Source: Branchiostoma floridae (lineage: Eukaryota; Chordata; Leptocardii; Amphioxiformes; Branchiostomatidae). From it: a DNA stretch of 64,000 nucleotides. The notes under the pieces are model-generated. The model had not been told where the DNA came from and made no database searches. It was given only the letters and a program-made list of their open reading frames with translations. The stretch spans positions 20,368,646 to 20,432,645 of the forward strand of contig NC_049981.1 in assembly GCF_000003815.2 (NCBI RefSeq), read 5' to 3'. Every line of letters begins with the position of its first letter. The first letter of the stretch is position 1. A program made the position numbers and the translations under genes. Shown in pieces: positions 35,174-49,600 of this stretch.

Positions 35174-38100
35174 TCTTCTTCCAATCATTCATCGCAGTGT
35201 CCTACTTTAAACTGAAACTGTACAGTTTTTTAAAACCTCTTTGCACTCTTTTCCCATGTACGGAAACAAAGTGTCAATCTCTACTCTTTATGGTCAACCA
35301 TATCAAATTGGAACATTTTGGTGTAATTATTGGTCTTACACTGTGGCTTGTTAATGATATTATCATATAAAAACAAGCATTTGCTTCTTGTTGGATGGAA
35401 ATGGCATCTTAAGTTATGGCTGTTGTATAGCCACCTTAAGTATATTCTGAGGGGAAATGGGGAAGTTGTATGTGATCTGTCTTCTTTTGAGCACCACCAT
35501 TCCAATTTTTGATGAAGGTTAGACATGCATCTAACCGCTTAGATTTCTGCTTGCGTATACTGTATGTACAACTGTATATTACCTCAGGATATTATTTCAA
35601 TCAACTTAGTTTTGCCTTTTCTCATTGCTTCAAATGCACCAAAACAATCTCCTTACTTTATCCAGTTGTGGTAACCTACCAGTAACATTCCAATGTTAAA
35701 AGAAGCTGGTCTTTTTTTCATTGATTTTGTAGTTATCACAGTATTACCTGTGTTTACAATCAATCATGGAAAATATCAATGATTACATGAGCCTGTAACA
35801 AATTTGTCTACATTTTATACTGAAATGCTCAATATGTGTACATGATTTGTATGTGTTTGTAAACTCTGAAAAGACCTTGTGTTGTTATGTAATTTGGGTA
35901 AAGTTTAAACCATACACACCAACATATGTTGGTGACAATGTTTAACATAAAAATAGAGAGGTACTGAGGCTGTGATACTACAGGCAATGTTTGTTCAATG
36001 ATGGAATTTTAAATTTTTTTATAACAGTATTCTATGAAATATATGATATACCTAATATATATCATTGTCGAAATCTAGTAACAGTACCAAATCAAATGTT
36101 GGTTGAGACAGTTTGATAGATCTAAATTAAGAAATACACCCCATCAACAGACAGTTGCCTAATATATAAGTATACTTCTCTCTGTTTACCTTTTGCTTAA
36201 CAAGGAAACATGACCATTTGTATATGGGTGCAATCTCTGTAACTTTGTTGTTAATTGAAACATAAACATGAAATACTGAATCATAATCACCAAGGGATCC
36301 TTGTCTTTAATCAGACCTAATAGAACCAATAGTGTAAATAATGTTAGGCACAATAATAGAGTAATAATTGAAAATCCTACAAGGCAGACTGATGAGAAAA
36401 AGGGCGATCATCAAATCAGAAAATATTGGGTGCATTTTGGAGTTGGCAAATGAAACTGCTCTCTTGCTAGGGAGTATCTTGTTTGGCTTTAAAGTTTAAA
36501 GACACTGTTTCCGACAAGCTGTTTCCAAATAATAATCATGATATGATAGTATAGTATAATATGACAGATAAAGAAACAAAAACAGTTCATCAGTGTCATC
36601 AGTATATTCTTTAACCCCAGAATATTCTACATACAATGTCATACATTGGCAATAGTGGAACCATTCAGGCAATAAAACCAACAAAGTTAAACCTTGCATG
36701 AGGTGTATTCAGTTGAAGTACCTGTAACTTCAATAGTGCCACCACATATAGGTCAACTACATTATGAAAAACATAACCATCTTTCTAGGATAAACAAGAT
36801 TACAGCTCTTCACCAAAAGTAAGGAAAATCCCAATATTGCGTTTTAATAGTAAAACATTAAAATAAACCATTGAATGCATCAAGCGAATCTCTTACAATT
36901 GTTATCAATTCTTGAAGGGCTTTTCTTCTAAACTATATCTACACTAGTAAGGAGCCCTGTGGGTCACTTCAAATATGATAGAATAACTATCTTTTATTCA
37001 TGTACAAGATGGAAGTTACCCAAGAAACATTTAGGAAACAACAGTTATTAGCTCATTTCCAGTAAAAAAACAAAAGCCTCAACTACATCCTTTACAACAT
37101 TCACATGTACTGTGTACATGTACTAGACTTAACCACCAAACACATTTTGCATGTGTACACACATATGAGAGTAAGGCACTATTTTTCTATTATCATTATT
37201 ATTACTGGTAATCACAGAAAAGTCAATCACATTATTACATTCCACATTGTTCTACACCTTTGTCATCAAACAACTGAAATCAAAGTTTAACTTTTTTTAT
37301 GGATTCTAAACCTAGTTTCTAACAAACAAGTGCTAACATAAGATACGCAAAGGCACTAAGGACTTAGGCCACAGCAAGTAAAGTCTAGGGATGACAACCT
37401 CTGCAAACTCCAAATCTAATGCGAGAGGGAAAAAATAGATGGTAAAAAAACAAGATACCTACATTTGTGAAAATAAAGACCATAAACATTCTGCCAAGAA
37501 TTGAAGTGACAAATGTATTCAGTGTTTCACTGGCAGCTACACACCACACCAGTGTCGCTTATATAAACACAAAGGTGGCTACCAAACGACATATTTTCCC
37601 ATTTTCAATATTTTCTTGACTGTCATGCTAACCATCTCCGGAGGGTAACAAAATGTCTTTTTCTAATGTGGAAAAAATCAAGGCAAGCTCTGACATCATC
37701 TATAAAATTTACTTGCTGTGGCCTTACTAACATACATGCTTGATATGATACTGATATAATAAATTACAGACCAAAGTAACTTTGCTACGACGAGATAATT
37801 TACAACCGATAGCATATTGCAGAGGCAAAGTTCGACAAATAGTAATTGCAGCCATAGCCTTTTTGTCAGCATACACTCAAGTGTAATATGGTACATATCT
37901 ATGGGTTATGGTGGTCAAAAAGCATGTTTCAGGCCATGTTGATTCCATTATATGGATGATATCCTCTGGGAACCCCCAAACTGATGTGCCAGAGAGTGAA
38001 ATAAAATAGGCAAAAAAAGTTACAAAATTGGTCAGAAGGTTGAAACACACAGAGTATTCCAGTATACTGAACAATAGATTCTTCATTTTTGTTCTTTCAC

Positions 38101-40634
38101 AATTCTTCTTCTTAGAGTTTAGAATTCACTTTGACATTCAATAACATTCAATTTGTTTACTGCATATATGCGCTAATTCTACAGCTGCTTCGTATGATTT
38201 ACAGTTTGGTTGAAAACTTTTTTTCTTGGAAAGGGACAAAAACTGACATGCGGATTTCATTCAAAATTATTACTGAATCAACATGGACTTACATGTAAAA
38301 CATGGCAAGTTTAGGTCCAATGATTCTAGCATGATTTTCCATTAAACAACATAAGTACTGTAATCTCCATCCTTAGTTCTGTTAAGAACCTATTCTTTCA
38401 TTAGCTTCCAATGGTATTAAGATAAATGTAAGGAAGAAAAATGAGAATTTTGTGCATCTTTCTAAAAACACTAAACTAACAGTAACAATAACCGTTACAA
38501 TTGTGTTGCATTTTGTGACAGTTCACACAAAGCACACTCTTTTAAACACTAAGTAACTTAAAGCAAAATTCTCCCAAAGCAAAACATACAACTTCATACA
38601 ACAGGCTAGGTACAAGTAACATCAAGGTTTTGTCGGAGATCTGCAATATTCTTATGGGCTTAAATACTCTCAACAATTCAGCCCCCCACTATACATACAT
38701 ACATACAATAGCATTATAAACACCCTGCTTTTGACCATTTCCACTTTACATAATCTCAACAACAACAAATTGAAGCTAGATTAACATAAAATACTACCAC
38801 ACACCCTTACCAACAACATGCTTTCTTTTTATATTTATTTCTAAGAGAAAAAAAAGGTTCATTTTCTTTAACTTTGTGTATAAAATTTTGTCCATGAACA
38901 TTTCCTTGTATCTTGAACAGAGTCACGGAAGTATGTTTTCTCTGGTCACACTACAGGGACTGTACAGTAATTATCAGAGTGAATGCTTGTGCGGCTGCAC
39001 TGGCACCTGTTAAACGGAAGCAGAAATAGTTGTTCCCCTTGTGAGCTGTCAGAACACAGTAGCTACCACCACCACCACACCATAAAAGATGCAAGGATGT
39101 ACATTCAATCTGATACAAAAATACCTTATGATAACAACTACATGAGATAACATTGGGCTGATATTGTTTCTTTTGTCTACAACAAATGCTGACGGTTACT
39201 CAAATATGCACAATCATATATACATGAAATTATAAGGTAGTATCATTCGCAGGTAACAGCTATGCCATGCTCTGATATGTAAATCTTTCTGCTTGTCTGT
39301 CTTGAAGCTTGCATGTGCCACCTTAACCCCTTACACATGCCCACAGGTGTTACTAAGAGGGAGGGAAAACAAAAAGAGCAACATGTGTGAGGAACTCAAC
39401 AAGGAAAAGTGCAATTTGGAAACACGGGGTTGGGAACTGGGAAAGAAAGAAGGCATTACACCAAGGTGCAAGTGGTGGAACCATGCACACATGAGGTAGC
39501 AGAACACAGTATTTTCCATAAATCCCCATAGCCAATAGCAGTTCAGGCACAAAGTAGTGCTTCACAGTACTTAAAAGAGCCATAGAATACTTCTGTGCAC
39601 ATCAGTAAGGCAGCAACTGTGGTTAATGGTAGATCTAGAAGAAAATGTCAGTTTTGAGACTACAAACAAACAAACAAACTTGTATATATGATTATTTGGG
39701 TTGGAATATGATATCTGTTCAGTCGGTTTGAACTTTACAAATAGATGTGGTTACCGCCAACTGTACTGTTGTGCGTTGGCTGCAGTATGATGACCTCGAC
39801 TTTGGGTCATATAAAAGTGGTTTTGAAAAGAAGTGAGTAGGAGAACTTCGGCCCATTTTTAAGTATTTTGTAGACTGCACCCCAAACTTCCACATACCGG
39901 TATTCAATTTTTGTAAACTGATTTATGCACTCTGCTACATATTTTGATTCATCAAACCTTCTCACATTGGGGTCCTTAATTACCATGTAAATCCCCATAG
40001 GTGTGTTCTGCTACCTTAAAGAATCAAATGCAATGCATTTCACATGCACCACCTAGCAGAATGAAATAGAAGTGCAGAACAAACCAATTGTGAAGTACAT
40101 TGAATGTAGCTCACAGAGGATTACTGCCAGGCATTTTACATTCCTGCTAAGCTGCATACTAATATCATAGAATATACTAGTAATTAGTGCCATTTCTTCA
40201 AAGGTACCCACGATATACATTGTAGTATTCTGAAAACAGCATTTTTCACTATCCATGGCACTAGAAGATTGATAAATATCATATCTATTTCAATCCTAAG
40301 CTTGTTATACATGTATGAAAAGAAAACAATGTTCACCATATTCCTACCGGACAATTATCTTACAGTTTTTCTCACACAAAACCAGATACAGCATTTATAT
40401 GATAAAATTCATCAAGAAATTAAACTATGTTTTAATGTAAGAAACCTCTGTCATGCATAAAAGCATGTCTGCTTCTGTGACACAAATCAAAACTGACATC
40501 TTTTGTTGCCTGTCAAGTTCCAAGAAAAGTAGAATATCAAGCTTTTCTTCCTGTAGATTATGACTGTGCTCTGAAGATCTGGTCTTGTGTCAGAAAGTAA
40601 CGACTGGACGTCAATGTTGTCTAACCTTTTCTCC
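35174..40634. other. convergent 3' regions of HGSNAT and the TGN46/KCT2-like gene
   Basis: This 5.5-kb A/T-rich interval lies between the stop codons of two converging genes, so it should hold both 3' UTRs. It contains ATAC and ACAA microsatellites (about 38695 and 39660) and one copy of a dispersed repeat (about 37917-38265). No open frame has splice-compatible borders or a recognisable family, so I see no additional protein gene. Overlapping antisense 3' UTRs are possible but cannot be shown from sequence. Confidence 0.55.
37917..38265 (+). repeat. dispersed repeat, copy A
   Basis: The segment contains caggccatgttgattccatt, atatggatgatatcctctgg and, further on, acagctgcttcgtatgattt. All recur in order in the block beginning at 40850. 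A third fragment matches near 24150. The element type is not identifiable. Confidence 0.55.
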
Positions 40635-43600
40635 CTAGAAAACAGCGTTCTTTATGCTTGGCATAGCTTCACTCACATTCTGGTCCAGCCTCCGATATCC
40701 CCCGCCGCTGGGCCGCCGGCTTTTCCTGTCCCGTAAACCTGCCCGACCTTCTATGATGATGGCTATGATCTACATAACAAACAAACAAACACTGGTCACA
40801 AACAGCCCTGTCACATACATTTAGAGTAGGAGGCGTAAACCCCTAAACATGATTTAGGCCATGTTGATTTGATTATATGGATGACATCCTCTGGGAACTC
40901 CAAAATTGATGCGAGCGAGCAAGGAGCTTTTATCAGATAAAGCTCCTTGGAGCGAGCGAATAAAAAAAAAGTTTGGCAAAAAAAAAAAAGCTGGCTTCAG
41001 TATGTAATCAAAGTGGCCAGCAAGGTTGAACGTAGGACTACAAACACATAGTATGGTATACCAACAGTTAGATGTTGCGACCAGTACATCATACGGGTGC
41101 AAAACATTTCTTTTCTTCTTGGACCAATCTGAAATAAACAGACCTGAAAAAAAAATCAGACGAACGGGGTTCGACAATTGCAAAATGGACACACTATGTC
41201 GGTGGGTGTTTGGGGTCTTACCGGGCCAAAAAGACAACAAAAGCGAAGTGAGTAGAGGTTATAGTCACTTGTACCAAGTTTCTATAGGCAAAGGTACAGA
41301 GACAGTTAGCCTTTATTACATGAAGATGGGATTTTAAAATGCCAGTGGTAGTCCAATGTTCCTTTGTAGAGATTCCTTTGTAGCAAAATTGACCAATTAC
41401 CATTGTTTTGAGTATAATCAGTTCTCAAGTTTCCACAGACAATCAGGTCCAGGTTCACGTCCACCTGGAAATGATCCTCTGGACCTGAACGGGACCTATC
41501 CCGAATTTACTGGTACATGTACAAACCCCTACCAAAAATCCTTTTTTTCTTTCTTTCTGTCCTTTCACATCTTATTCTTTGACTTTTGAGATTTATTTTG
41601 GCATTCTATGGCATCATTTATCGATTTTCTTATACTTTTTTTTCAATCTACGGAATATTTGTGCTCATTTTACAGCTGCTTTGCACAATTTACTGTGTGG
41701 TCCAAAACTTTTTTTTTTTTTGGAAATGGCCGAAAATTGATCCCAGATTTCAGTTTTATCATACTAATGGAGTTTGTAACAGAGACTAGATTGTAGTTAT
41801 GCCTTTCAAACTTTTTTTACTGGCAGCCAGTTTGTTTTCACAAGGATAAGTACAAAAAATTCAAACCCATTTGAATCACTTTTTGGTAGTCTCATATATA
41901 GTTATCCCCTAGACACAAGCATTACGAATCCTGTCTATAGTTACCACCTGTCCACCTACACCACTCATTGAACACAATATTGGTTCCCTGAGTGGTCCTC
42001 TTGGGCAGGTTTCACTGGTTGGGCTGGTTCTAAAAATTGAAGAACTGCAAGCATCACAGAAAAAATGGGATCCTCTGTCTTCCACTGCTTCCAAAATACT
42101 GTATATTGGGAAATGTTTGCTGTATATGTAGTTTGATGTTCCTGGATTGAGCTTTAAAGCAATGCAAATATTTTTTTTGGTTCTATCCACCTACATGTGT
42201 ACCGGCCAACTTAAAACTGCCGTGAACACTCCAATTTCTCTCCAAAGCAAAATTAAATCACTTCAAACATTTCCCATTTTACATTAAGTCAAATCCAACA
42301 AAAAAAGAAGGTTTACCTTTTGTCTATTGTGGTAGGTGACATATCCTAGTACAATGAGTACACAGAAGGTCACAAAGTATGCCATGAAGTGTCCTTGTTT
42401 TGGCTCGTCGTCTAAGTCGTAGATATTAGCTTGAGCACCGAGGTCTTCTGTAACAAAGAAATTAAATAAACACTATAAGTGGTGTAAACATTTTATGCGC
42501 TGGTCTGTTTAACACAGTTTACTTGTCCAACTGTTGTCATAGACATTGTTTTAATCATACTTTAATTTCATCTTCTGAATTTTTCTTTGAACTCTGAACT
42601 CACCTAAAACGTAAACCTTAATCACCTATATGACAACTGCTACTTAAATGAGTACAACATTTCCAGCCACAAACATATCAAGTGAAATCAACACAGAACA
42701 ATATCTTGAAGTAACAGGCCTTGCATTAAATGACTGCCAGAAATGCACATGAGTTGGCTTGGAAGTTGGAGGTCATGCTGATAGCCTCTACCAGAGGCTC
42801 CACATGTTGCTGGAAACACAGTAGAAACTGGCCAAATAGATAACATGACAGGAGCTAGCTGGCCGAGGAGTACATTTTGCGACCAAACCGTACTCCTCGG
42901 CCAGCTAGCTGCCCTGGCATGTTATCAAACTATTATGGTAATTTCTACTGCAACTTCAGCAACCTGTGGAACCTGGTAGAGGCTATTATTTTAATTTTAA
43001 ATCAATTGGGTATAAAGTCTGTACAGACAAAAGAAGTTAAAGGTGCAAGCTTAGTGAGCAGGAGAAGGCGTATGTGTACCCACCTCAGAGCAGGAGGAGC
43101 CTTCCACATGTCACTATTAGTGCAAGCACAAGTCTGCCACACAAAGTCTACACAGCATGCTTGTTAAATCAGATTCTAAGTCTTAACAGGCAAATTAGTG
43201 GAGAAGACAGAACTTAAATGTGTTAGTCAGGATACGGAGTTTGTCTTCCTAAATGCCATACTCAACTGTCTATTGTGCATGGCTTTACTGTTTCCTGATC
43301 TACAGAGGTCTGCAGTGAGCTTTGTGAATGTCCCACCTCTAGACTACAGGATGACATATAAAACTCTCAACATAAACTCTCATAAGCATTATGCCTCCTA
43401 TTCAAACTCTATGCTATGCTATGCAATGACATAACATGTGTCTGTAAAGCTTGCATCTTCTTTATATGACATTTTTGGCAGTAATACACCCGGCGTTCCC
43501 TTGATCATTGTGCAAGTTTTTAGCCAATGCTTGCAGGTTCCTAATCCCCGTGGAGCCAAGTGAAATATACAGTCAACTTCTAGTGATTTCTAAATTCTGA

Positions 43601-46600
43601 AACATTGTTGTGATCGACAATCACAGCTAAAGCTTGTTGACTGTGTGACAGGGGCATTATGAAAATCGCAGTGAGAGGGTGTGCTGGAATAAGGAGTACT
43701 CCTGGAACAAGTACTGTCAATGGCGTCAAAGGTACAGGATAGCCATGTATGCATCAACACTGTCAAATGTCTGACTCAGAGTTTTCCCTAGCGCCAGTCA
43801 TTCTTTTGTTTGCAGACAGATTCTTGTTGCTAATGACAGACAGATATTATGCTCATTCTGTCATATTTACAGAGTTGGCATGTCTAGTATTTAACATATT
43901 GTTAAGAGCATGGGTTTGGTAGGGTGATGGGNNNNNNNNNNNNNNNNNNNNNNNNNNNNNNNNNNNNNNNNNNNNNNNNNNNNNNNNNNNNNNNNNNNNN
44001 NNNNNNNNNNNNNNNNNNNNNNNNNNNNNNNTCACTGTAGCTCAGACTAATGCTTTCTCACCAAGATATGCACTACTTAAGGTCCACAGAGGTCATTTGG
44101 TAACACGAGTTAAGCTAGTTCCTAAGGACTGAATGAATAGGGTGACATTGTTCTCACCTGTCAGTTGGGCCTGATCATTTCCATGGGGGTGGCCACCTTC
44201 TCCGGCCCAGTCACCCCCACCACCTGCAATGGTATCACCATCATCATGTTTAATAAAAGATTCGTCATCCTCTCCATCATCGTTGTAATCATGGTTTGTA
44301 ATGATGTGCCCGTTGTCGTAATCGTCATCTTCGTCATCCTCATTGCCATACACATCACCATCGTACTCACCCTCTTCCCTATCCTCATTCAAATCTCCTT
44401 CATTAACCATTTCTTCTTCCTCATCACGAGGCTCGTCAGGGTACGTATCCTCCTCATCATCATCATCTTCTTCTTCTTCCTCCTCCTCAATGTCTACTCC
44501 CGCCTCTTCTTCTTCTCCCTCTTCAAAGTTGGGGGGCAGTAGCTGGTTTTCTGGACCAGTGTCTTCTTGTCCTCCTGTTTCCTGACCAATGGCAATCCCT
44601 TCTCCAAGTCCAGTTTTGTCACCCTCCCCAATTGGTTGTCCTACTGTTTCCTGACCAATGGCAGTCTCTTCTCCAGGTCCAGTTTTGTCACCCTCTCCAA
44701 TTGGTTGTCCTACTGTTTCCTGACCAATGACAGTCTCTTCTCCAGGTCCAGTTTTGTCACCCTCCCCAATTGGTTGTCCTACTGTTTCCTGACCAATGGC
44801 AGTCTCTTCTCCAGGTCCAGTTTTGTCACCCTCCCCAATAGGTTGTCCTGCTGTTTCCTGACCAATGGCAGTCTCTTCTCCAGGTCCAGTTTTGTCACCC
44901 TCCCCAATAGGCTGTCCTGCTGTTTCCTGACCAATGGCAGGCCCTTCTCCAAGTCCTGTTTTGTCACCCTCCCCAATTGGTTGTTGTCCTGCTGTTTCCT
45001 GACCAATGGCAGTCTCTTCTCCAGGTCCAGTTTTGTCACCCTCCCCAATTGGTTGTCCTCCTGTTTCCTGACCAATGGCAGTCTCTTCTCCAGGTCCAGT
45101 TTTGTCACCCTCCCCAATTGGTTGTCCTGCTGTTTCCTGACCAATGGCAGCCCCTTCTCCAGGTCCAGTTTTGTCACCCTCCCCAATTGGTTGTCCTACT
45201 GTTTCCTGACCAATGACAGTCTCTTCTCCAGGTCCAGTTTTGTCACTCTCCCCAATAGGTTGTCCTCCTGTTTCCTGACCAATGGCAGTCTCTTCTCCAG
45301 GTCCAGTTTTGTCACCCTCCCCAATAGGTTGTCCTGCTGTTTCCTGACCAATGGCAGCTCCTTCACCAGGTCCTGTTTTGTCACCCTCCCCAATAGGTTG
45401 TCCTCCTGTTTCCTGACCAATGGCAGTCTCTTCTCCAGGTCCAGTTTTGTCACCCTCCCCAATAGGTTGTCCTACTGTTTCCTGACCAATGACAGTCTCT
45501 TCTCCAAGGCCAGTTTTGTCACCCTCCCCAATAGGTTGTCCTGCAGTTTCCTGACCAATGGCAGTCTCTTCTCCAAGGCCAGTTTTGTCACCCTCCCCAA
45601 TTGGTTGTCCTGCTGTTTCCTGACCAATGGCAGTCTCTTCTCCAGGTCCAGCTTTGTCACCCTCCCCAATTGGTTGTCCTGCTGTTTCCTGACCTGCGAC
45701 AGCCCCTTCTCCAAGTCTAGTTTCTTCAATGGGCTTGCCATCTTCTGGGTCAGGTCCTCGCTTGTCTACAGACTGCACTTCTTCAATCCCACCTGGACCT
45801 CCATCACCAGTCAACTCTTCACCTATCAGCAGAATATTGGAAAAAAAATATTTGTTTAATAAGGTATTCTTTTATGTGATTTGTTATCCTGTACCAACAT
45901 CAAAACAACTTCACAGCCTTCAAATCCTTGACATATAAAGGCATCATGATCATGTAAACAAAACAAAACAAAAACTTACACAAAGAACAGTACAGTAAAC
46001 TAAGTATGAATTCACAGTATTAGATTTGGACCATCTCTTTCTTACATTACTAGCCCTTAATCACAATGACAGGGCAAGAATTTTTACATATAAAATGAAA
46101 TGACACATATGAGAAACAAGAATCACCTTTTGCATCATCATCCTTTGTCTCTGCAGCATTTTCACCCTCTTCCTGATTAGCTGTGAGTTCCTTATTCTCT
46201 GTAGCATCATCAGGGTCCTTGTCTGCTTCAGCATTCTCTGTGATATAAAAAATATGTATGTAACACTGTCAAGTATCAATAAGGACAGCCTACTCCAATG
46301 TAAGGTTTCCAACATAGGCTTTATCTACTGGTTACACAAACTATAGTGATGACGATGTGGCTTAACAGGTAGCAACCTCACAGTTGAGCTCCTGGTTCCA
46401 ATTCGCTGGTGACTGAGAGACCTTGGTTCAAACCTGGGAAGGGTATCTGGGTTGGGGCCCCAAATGGGGGTCCCATGTTTCACGGTGTTTGAGAAGCTGC
46501 CTTAAGCAAGTTAAAGGGAGAAGTGAATTGCTTAGCCTACTAAAACAGCAAGGAAACCTGTTGACCTGCACTCCTAGGACTTACAACAATATCTGATGAA

Positions 46601-49600
46601 CAGCCTAGAAACGTGACTTTGGCTGATCATGTCAATCAATGTCTTTGCAGAAAAGCTTACTCCTACATTTTTCTACATTCTAAAACTGTACTTTATTCGT
46701 AATAACGTTGAATATGTGGAGGACATAACAACCGGGATACAATCTTTCAAATCTAAGTTTTCAAACTTGTGGTGACTTCACGTAAAACAGCTTTGTTTGT
46801 GATGCAATTCTAGTGAATATTCTGATCAAACACAGATGGAGTACGTACCAAACAGGCTTGTTTCTTTACCTTCCTGTCCGGGGTTGTCTACGTCCTTCTC
46901 CGTTTCTTGTACAGTCTCTTCCTGTGGAACATCCCCACCTGTCTGGTCCTGCTGAGGACTTCCACCTGTTTCAGCATCTTCTGCCACCTCATCCTTCTGG
47001 AGCGCCTCTCCTGTCTCCTCCTGGGGCAGGTTACCTCCTGTCTCATCACCTTGTACCGTCTCCTCCTGGGGCAGGCTACCTCCTGCCTCTCCCTGCTGGG
47101 GGTTGTCTGCTTCAGGGTCCTCCTGAGGTCCATGGCCCGCCTCGGCCTCTTCTGCCTCTGTGTCAGCAAACAGGTTCCTGCTTTGGTGGACATTTTCTGC
47201 AACTGTCAGGTAAACATTCCATTAGATGAAGATTTTTATAGCTGATAGACACTATACAGCCTTGTATTTCAAATTTATTGGGGTGTTACCCAGCTCTAAA
47301 AATCCTACGAGATATTATTCTTTCTGAAAAAAAAAAAAACAATGAAAAAAATCTTAAAATTGTGTGGGCTGCATTCCTGTCAACTAAATATATACTTCTT
47401 AGAAATTCAATTTTCTGAGTTGTGTAATGTGCTTTATCCATTAATATTAATAGTGAACTCATACTTAAAAAATATTGGCCTCTGTGTTCTAACTAACAGA
47501 GTTCAACTTCAATAACTGGGCTATGATATAGCAGGGAAACAGACAACACTAAACAGCTATTCTTAAAGAAAACACTGGGGAAAAAAAGCTTTTCCTGAAA
47601 TATGGATTGAAGCATTTAAGTGGAGAAGGAAGAAGTGGTACACAAGTACCTTGTTTGTGACCACAGTGGTCATTGTCATTGTCAGTGTGCTTGAGGTAAT
47701 ACATATCAAGACGTTATCATGCAAACTTTCCCTTTTTTCTGTCAACAGTGTTAAAAACTTTGCTGTTTTTGCCTATTTGCTTGGATCAAATTTTACTCTA
47801 GAGACATCCAGGCAAGAAAGACGAAGACGTCCCTCTTCAGTACTGGGCAGAAAACTGGACTGTCCAAGCTATCGGAACAGGATGTACTTGAGAGATACAC
47901 CTTGAGGATGTACCCATACAGACATCAGTTGGTAAATATTATTGTTAGCACAGAGAACTTTTGATGTCTACATTTGATTGATGTTCCTGTGCTCTGGTAA
48001 AGAAAGTGGCTGCAACGTTTTGGTGCCAAGTGGTTCTCTCTGGTTTGTAAACAACACTTAATGTCTCTTGACCCACATGAGGGATATGGGAAAAGGTGAC
48101 CACCTTTGGCAGGTATAACAAAAGGACAATGGTGCTGGCTAACATGGAGTCAACTTGGTAAAGGCAAGGGTGAAATGTACAAAGCTATGTTGCTTTTATG
48201 TTTCTGCCAAAAATCAAAGGGTGCATTTGGGTATGGTACATACCATGCATTCTCAAAACATCATCAAGGGGGAAGATTTCAAAACGTGCAAATGTAACTT
48301 CGACTTGTCAGCTGATTATCAAAAACATCACAACCCTATTGTCTTAATGAACATTTTTAAACCATACAATAACAAATGAAAAGAAATCTTTATAGTTTTT
48401 AGTTAATTACATACATGTGTATCATGTACAATCCAGTATATTATGGCACCCATGCACCAGCCACTATTCAAGTACCATGTGTTTACATCTGCCTGTTTAA
48501 ACTCAAGTGTCCACAAAAACTCAAAGTCTCTGATGACATACAGATTTGTTCATCAGAGGGGAAGTTAAAGCTCTACACACTCATCATGATCCATCACTCA
48601 ATGGAAACGTCCTTGAAAACTGGTACAACTACCGATTATGTAAATGAAGAGATGTGGCCACTGATGACCCTTTGAAAGTTGACGATGACATCACAAAGAC
48701 GTCATATGATGATAGCCTCATTTGAGTGAATCACCTAGACCGGACTGTCTAAACTTCTGTTGCAGAGAATTAAAACATCAATGATGTGTCAGTGAACAAT
48801 TCAACTACCCAGCAGGCATAAGTGTGACAAATGGAGAACTTCTGTACAGACCCAGTTCAGTAAACATTCAAATTTACTGACTGAGAATCAGAAATGGAAG
48901 GATGCCTGTAGCTGATGAGCAAATTAATGAAATAATGTAAATGATGAGTAGCAGAATAGAGTAGAGAACTGGAGTAGAGTACTTTAGTTGAGCAGCAGTA
49001 TCAATCAAGCTGGAACTGCTCTTGAATCAAACATTGCATCTTAACATAATCAACAACTTACTCTACTGGTAGAAAAGTTAGATATTACTCACCAATATGG
49101 ATGTCTCTGTTCTGGAGCAGCTGGAAGACACCATCACACACGAGGAGGTGCTCCTCATCACAGACTCTCTTACACATGTCCTCATTGTCTGACAACAGGA
49201 ACAGTCCTGGGGGTACGAATAAAGCTTTCTTTACTTATATTTGGCATATGAACTCCTGTGTAGTACAGGTAACAGATATACAATATAGTCTCTGCTTTCA
49301 CTAGTTTCAGCTTAATCAAATTATTACTATTATTATTATAGGACAAGTGCTTACAAGTTAGTACAAATGAAACTAGATGTTTCTAGTTGTTAAGCAGTTC
49401 AATATGTTTTGTTGGTAATAGATTTTAACTGTAGGTTTCAAAAACACTTTGAGACAACCCATCTGATCTTGACAAAGTTACCACAGAGTGACGTATGGAG
49501 CCTCAAAATTTCCTACTAAATGTGCAGACTAGGGGTGGGTACCGGTACAGAAAATTCAGGTCCAGGTCGGGTTCAGGTCCAAATGATCAGGTCCAGGTCT

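Noticed and set aside
44567-45859. 430-aa plus-strand open frame (CFLTNGSLFSRSSFVTLPNW repeated) and other long frames over the same block
   Set aside because: By-products of the 69-bp coding repeat: its unit is a multiple of three, so any frame free of stops in one unit stays open. The minus-strand frame is the one that joins flanking exons in phase.
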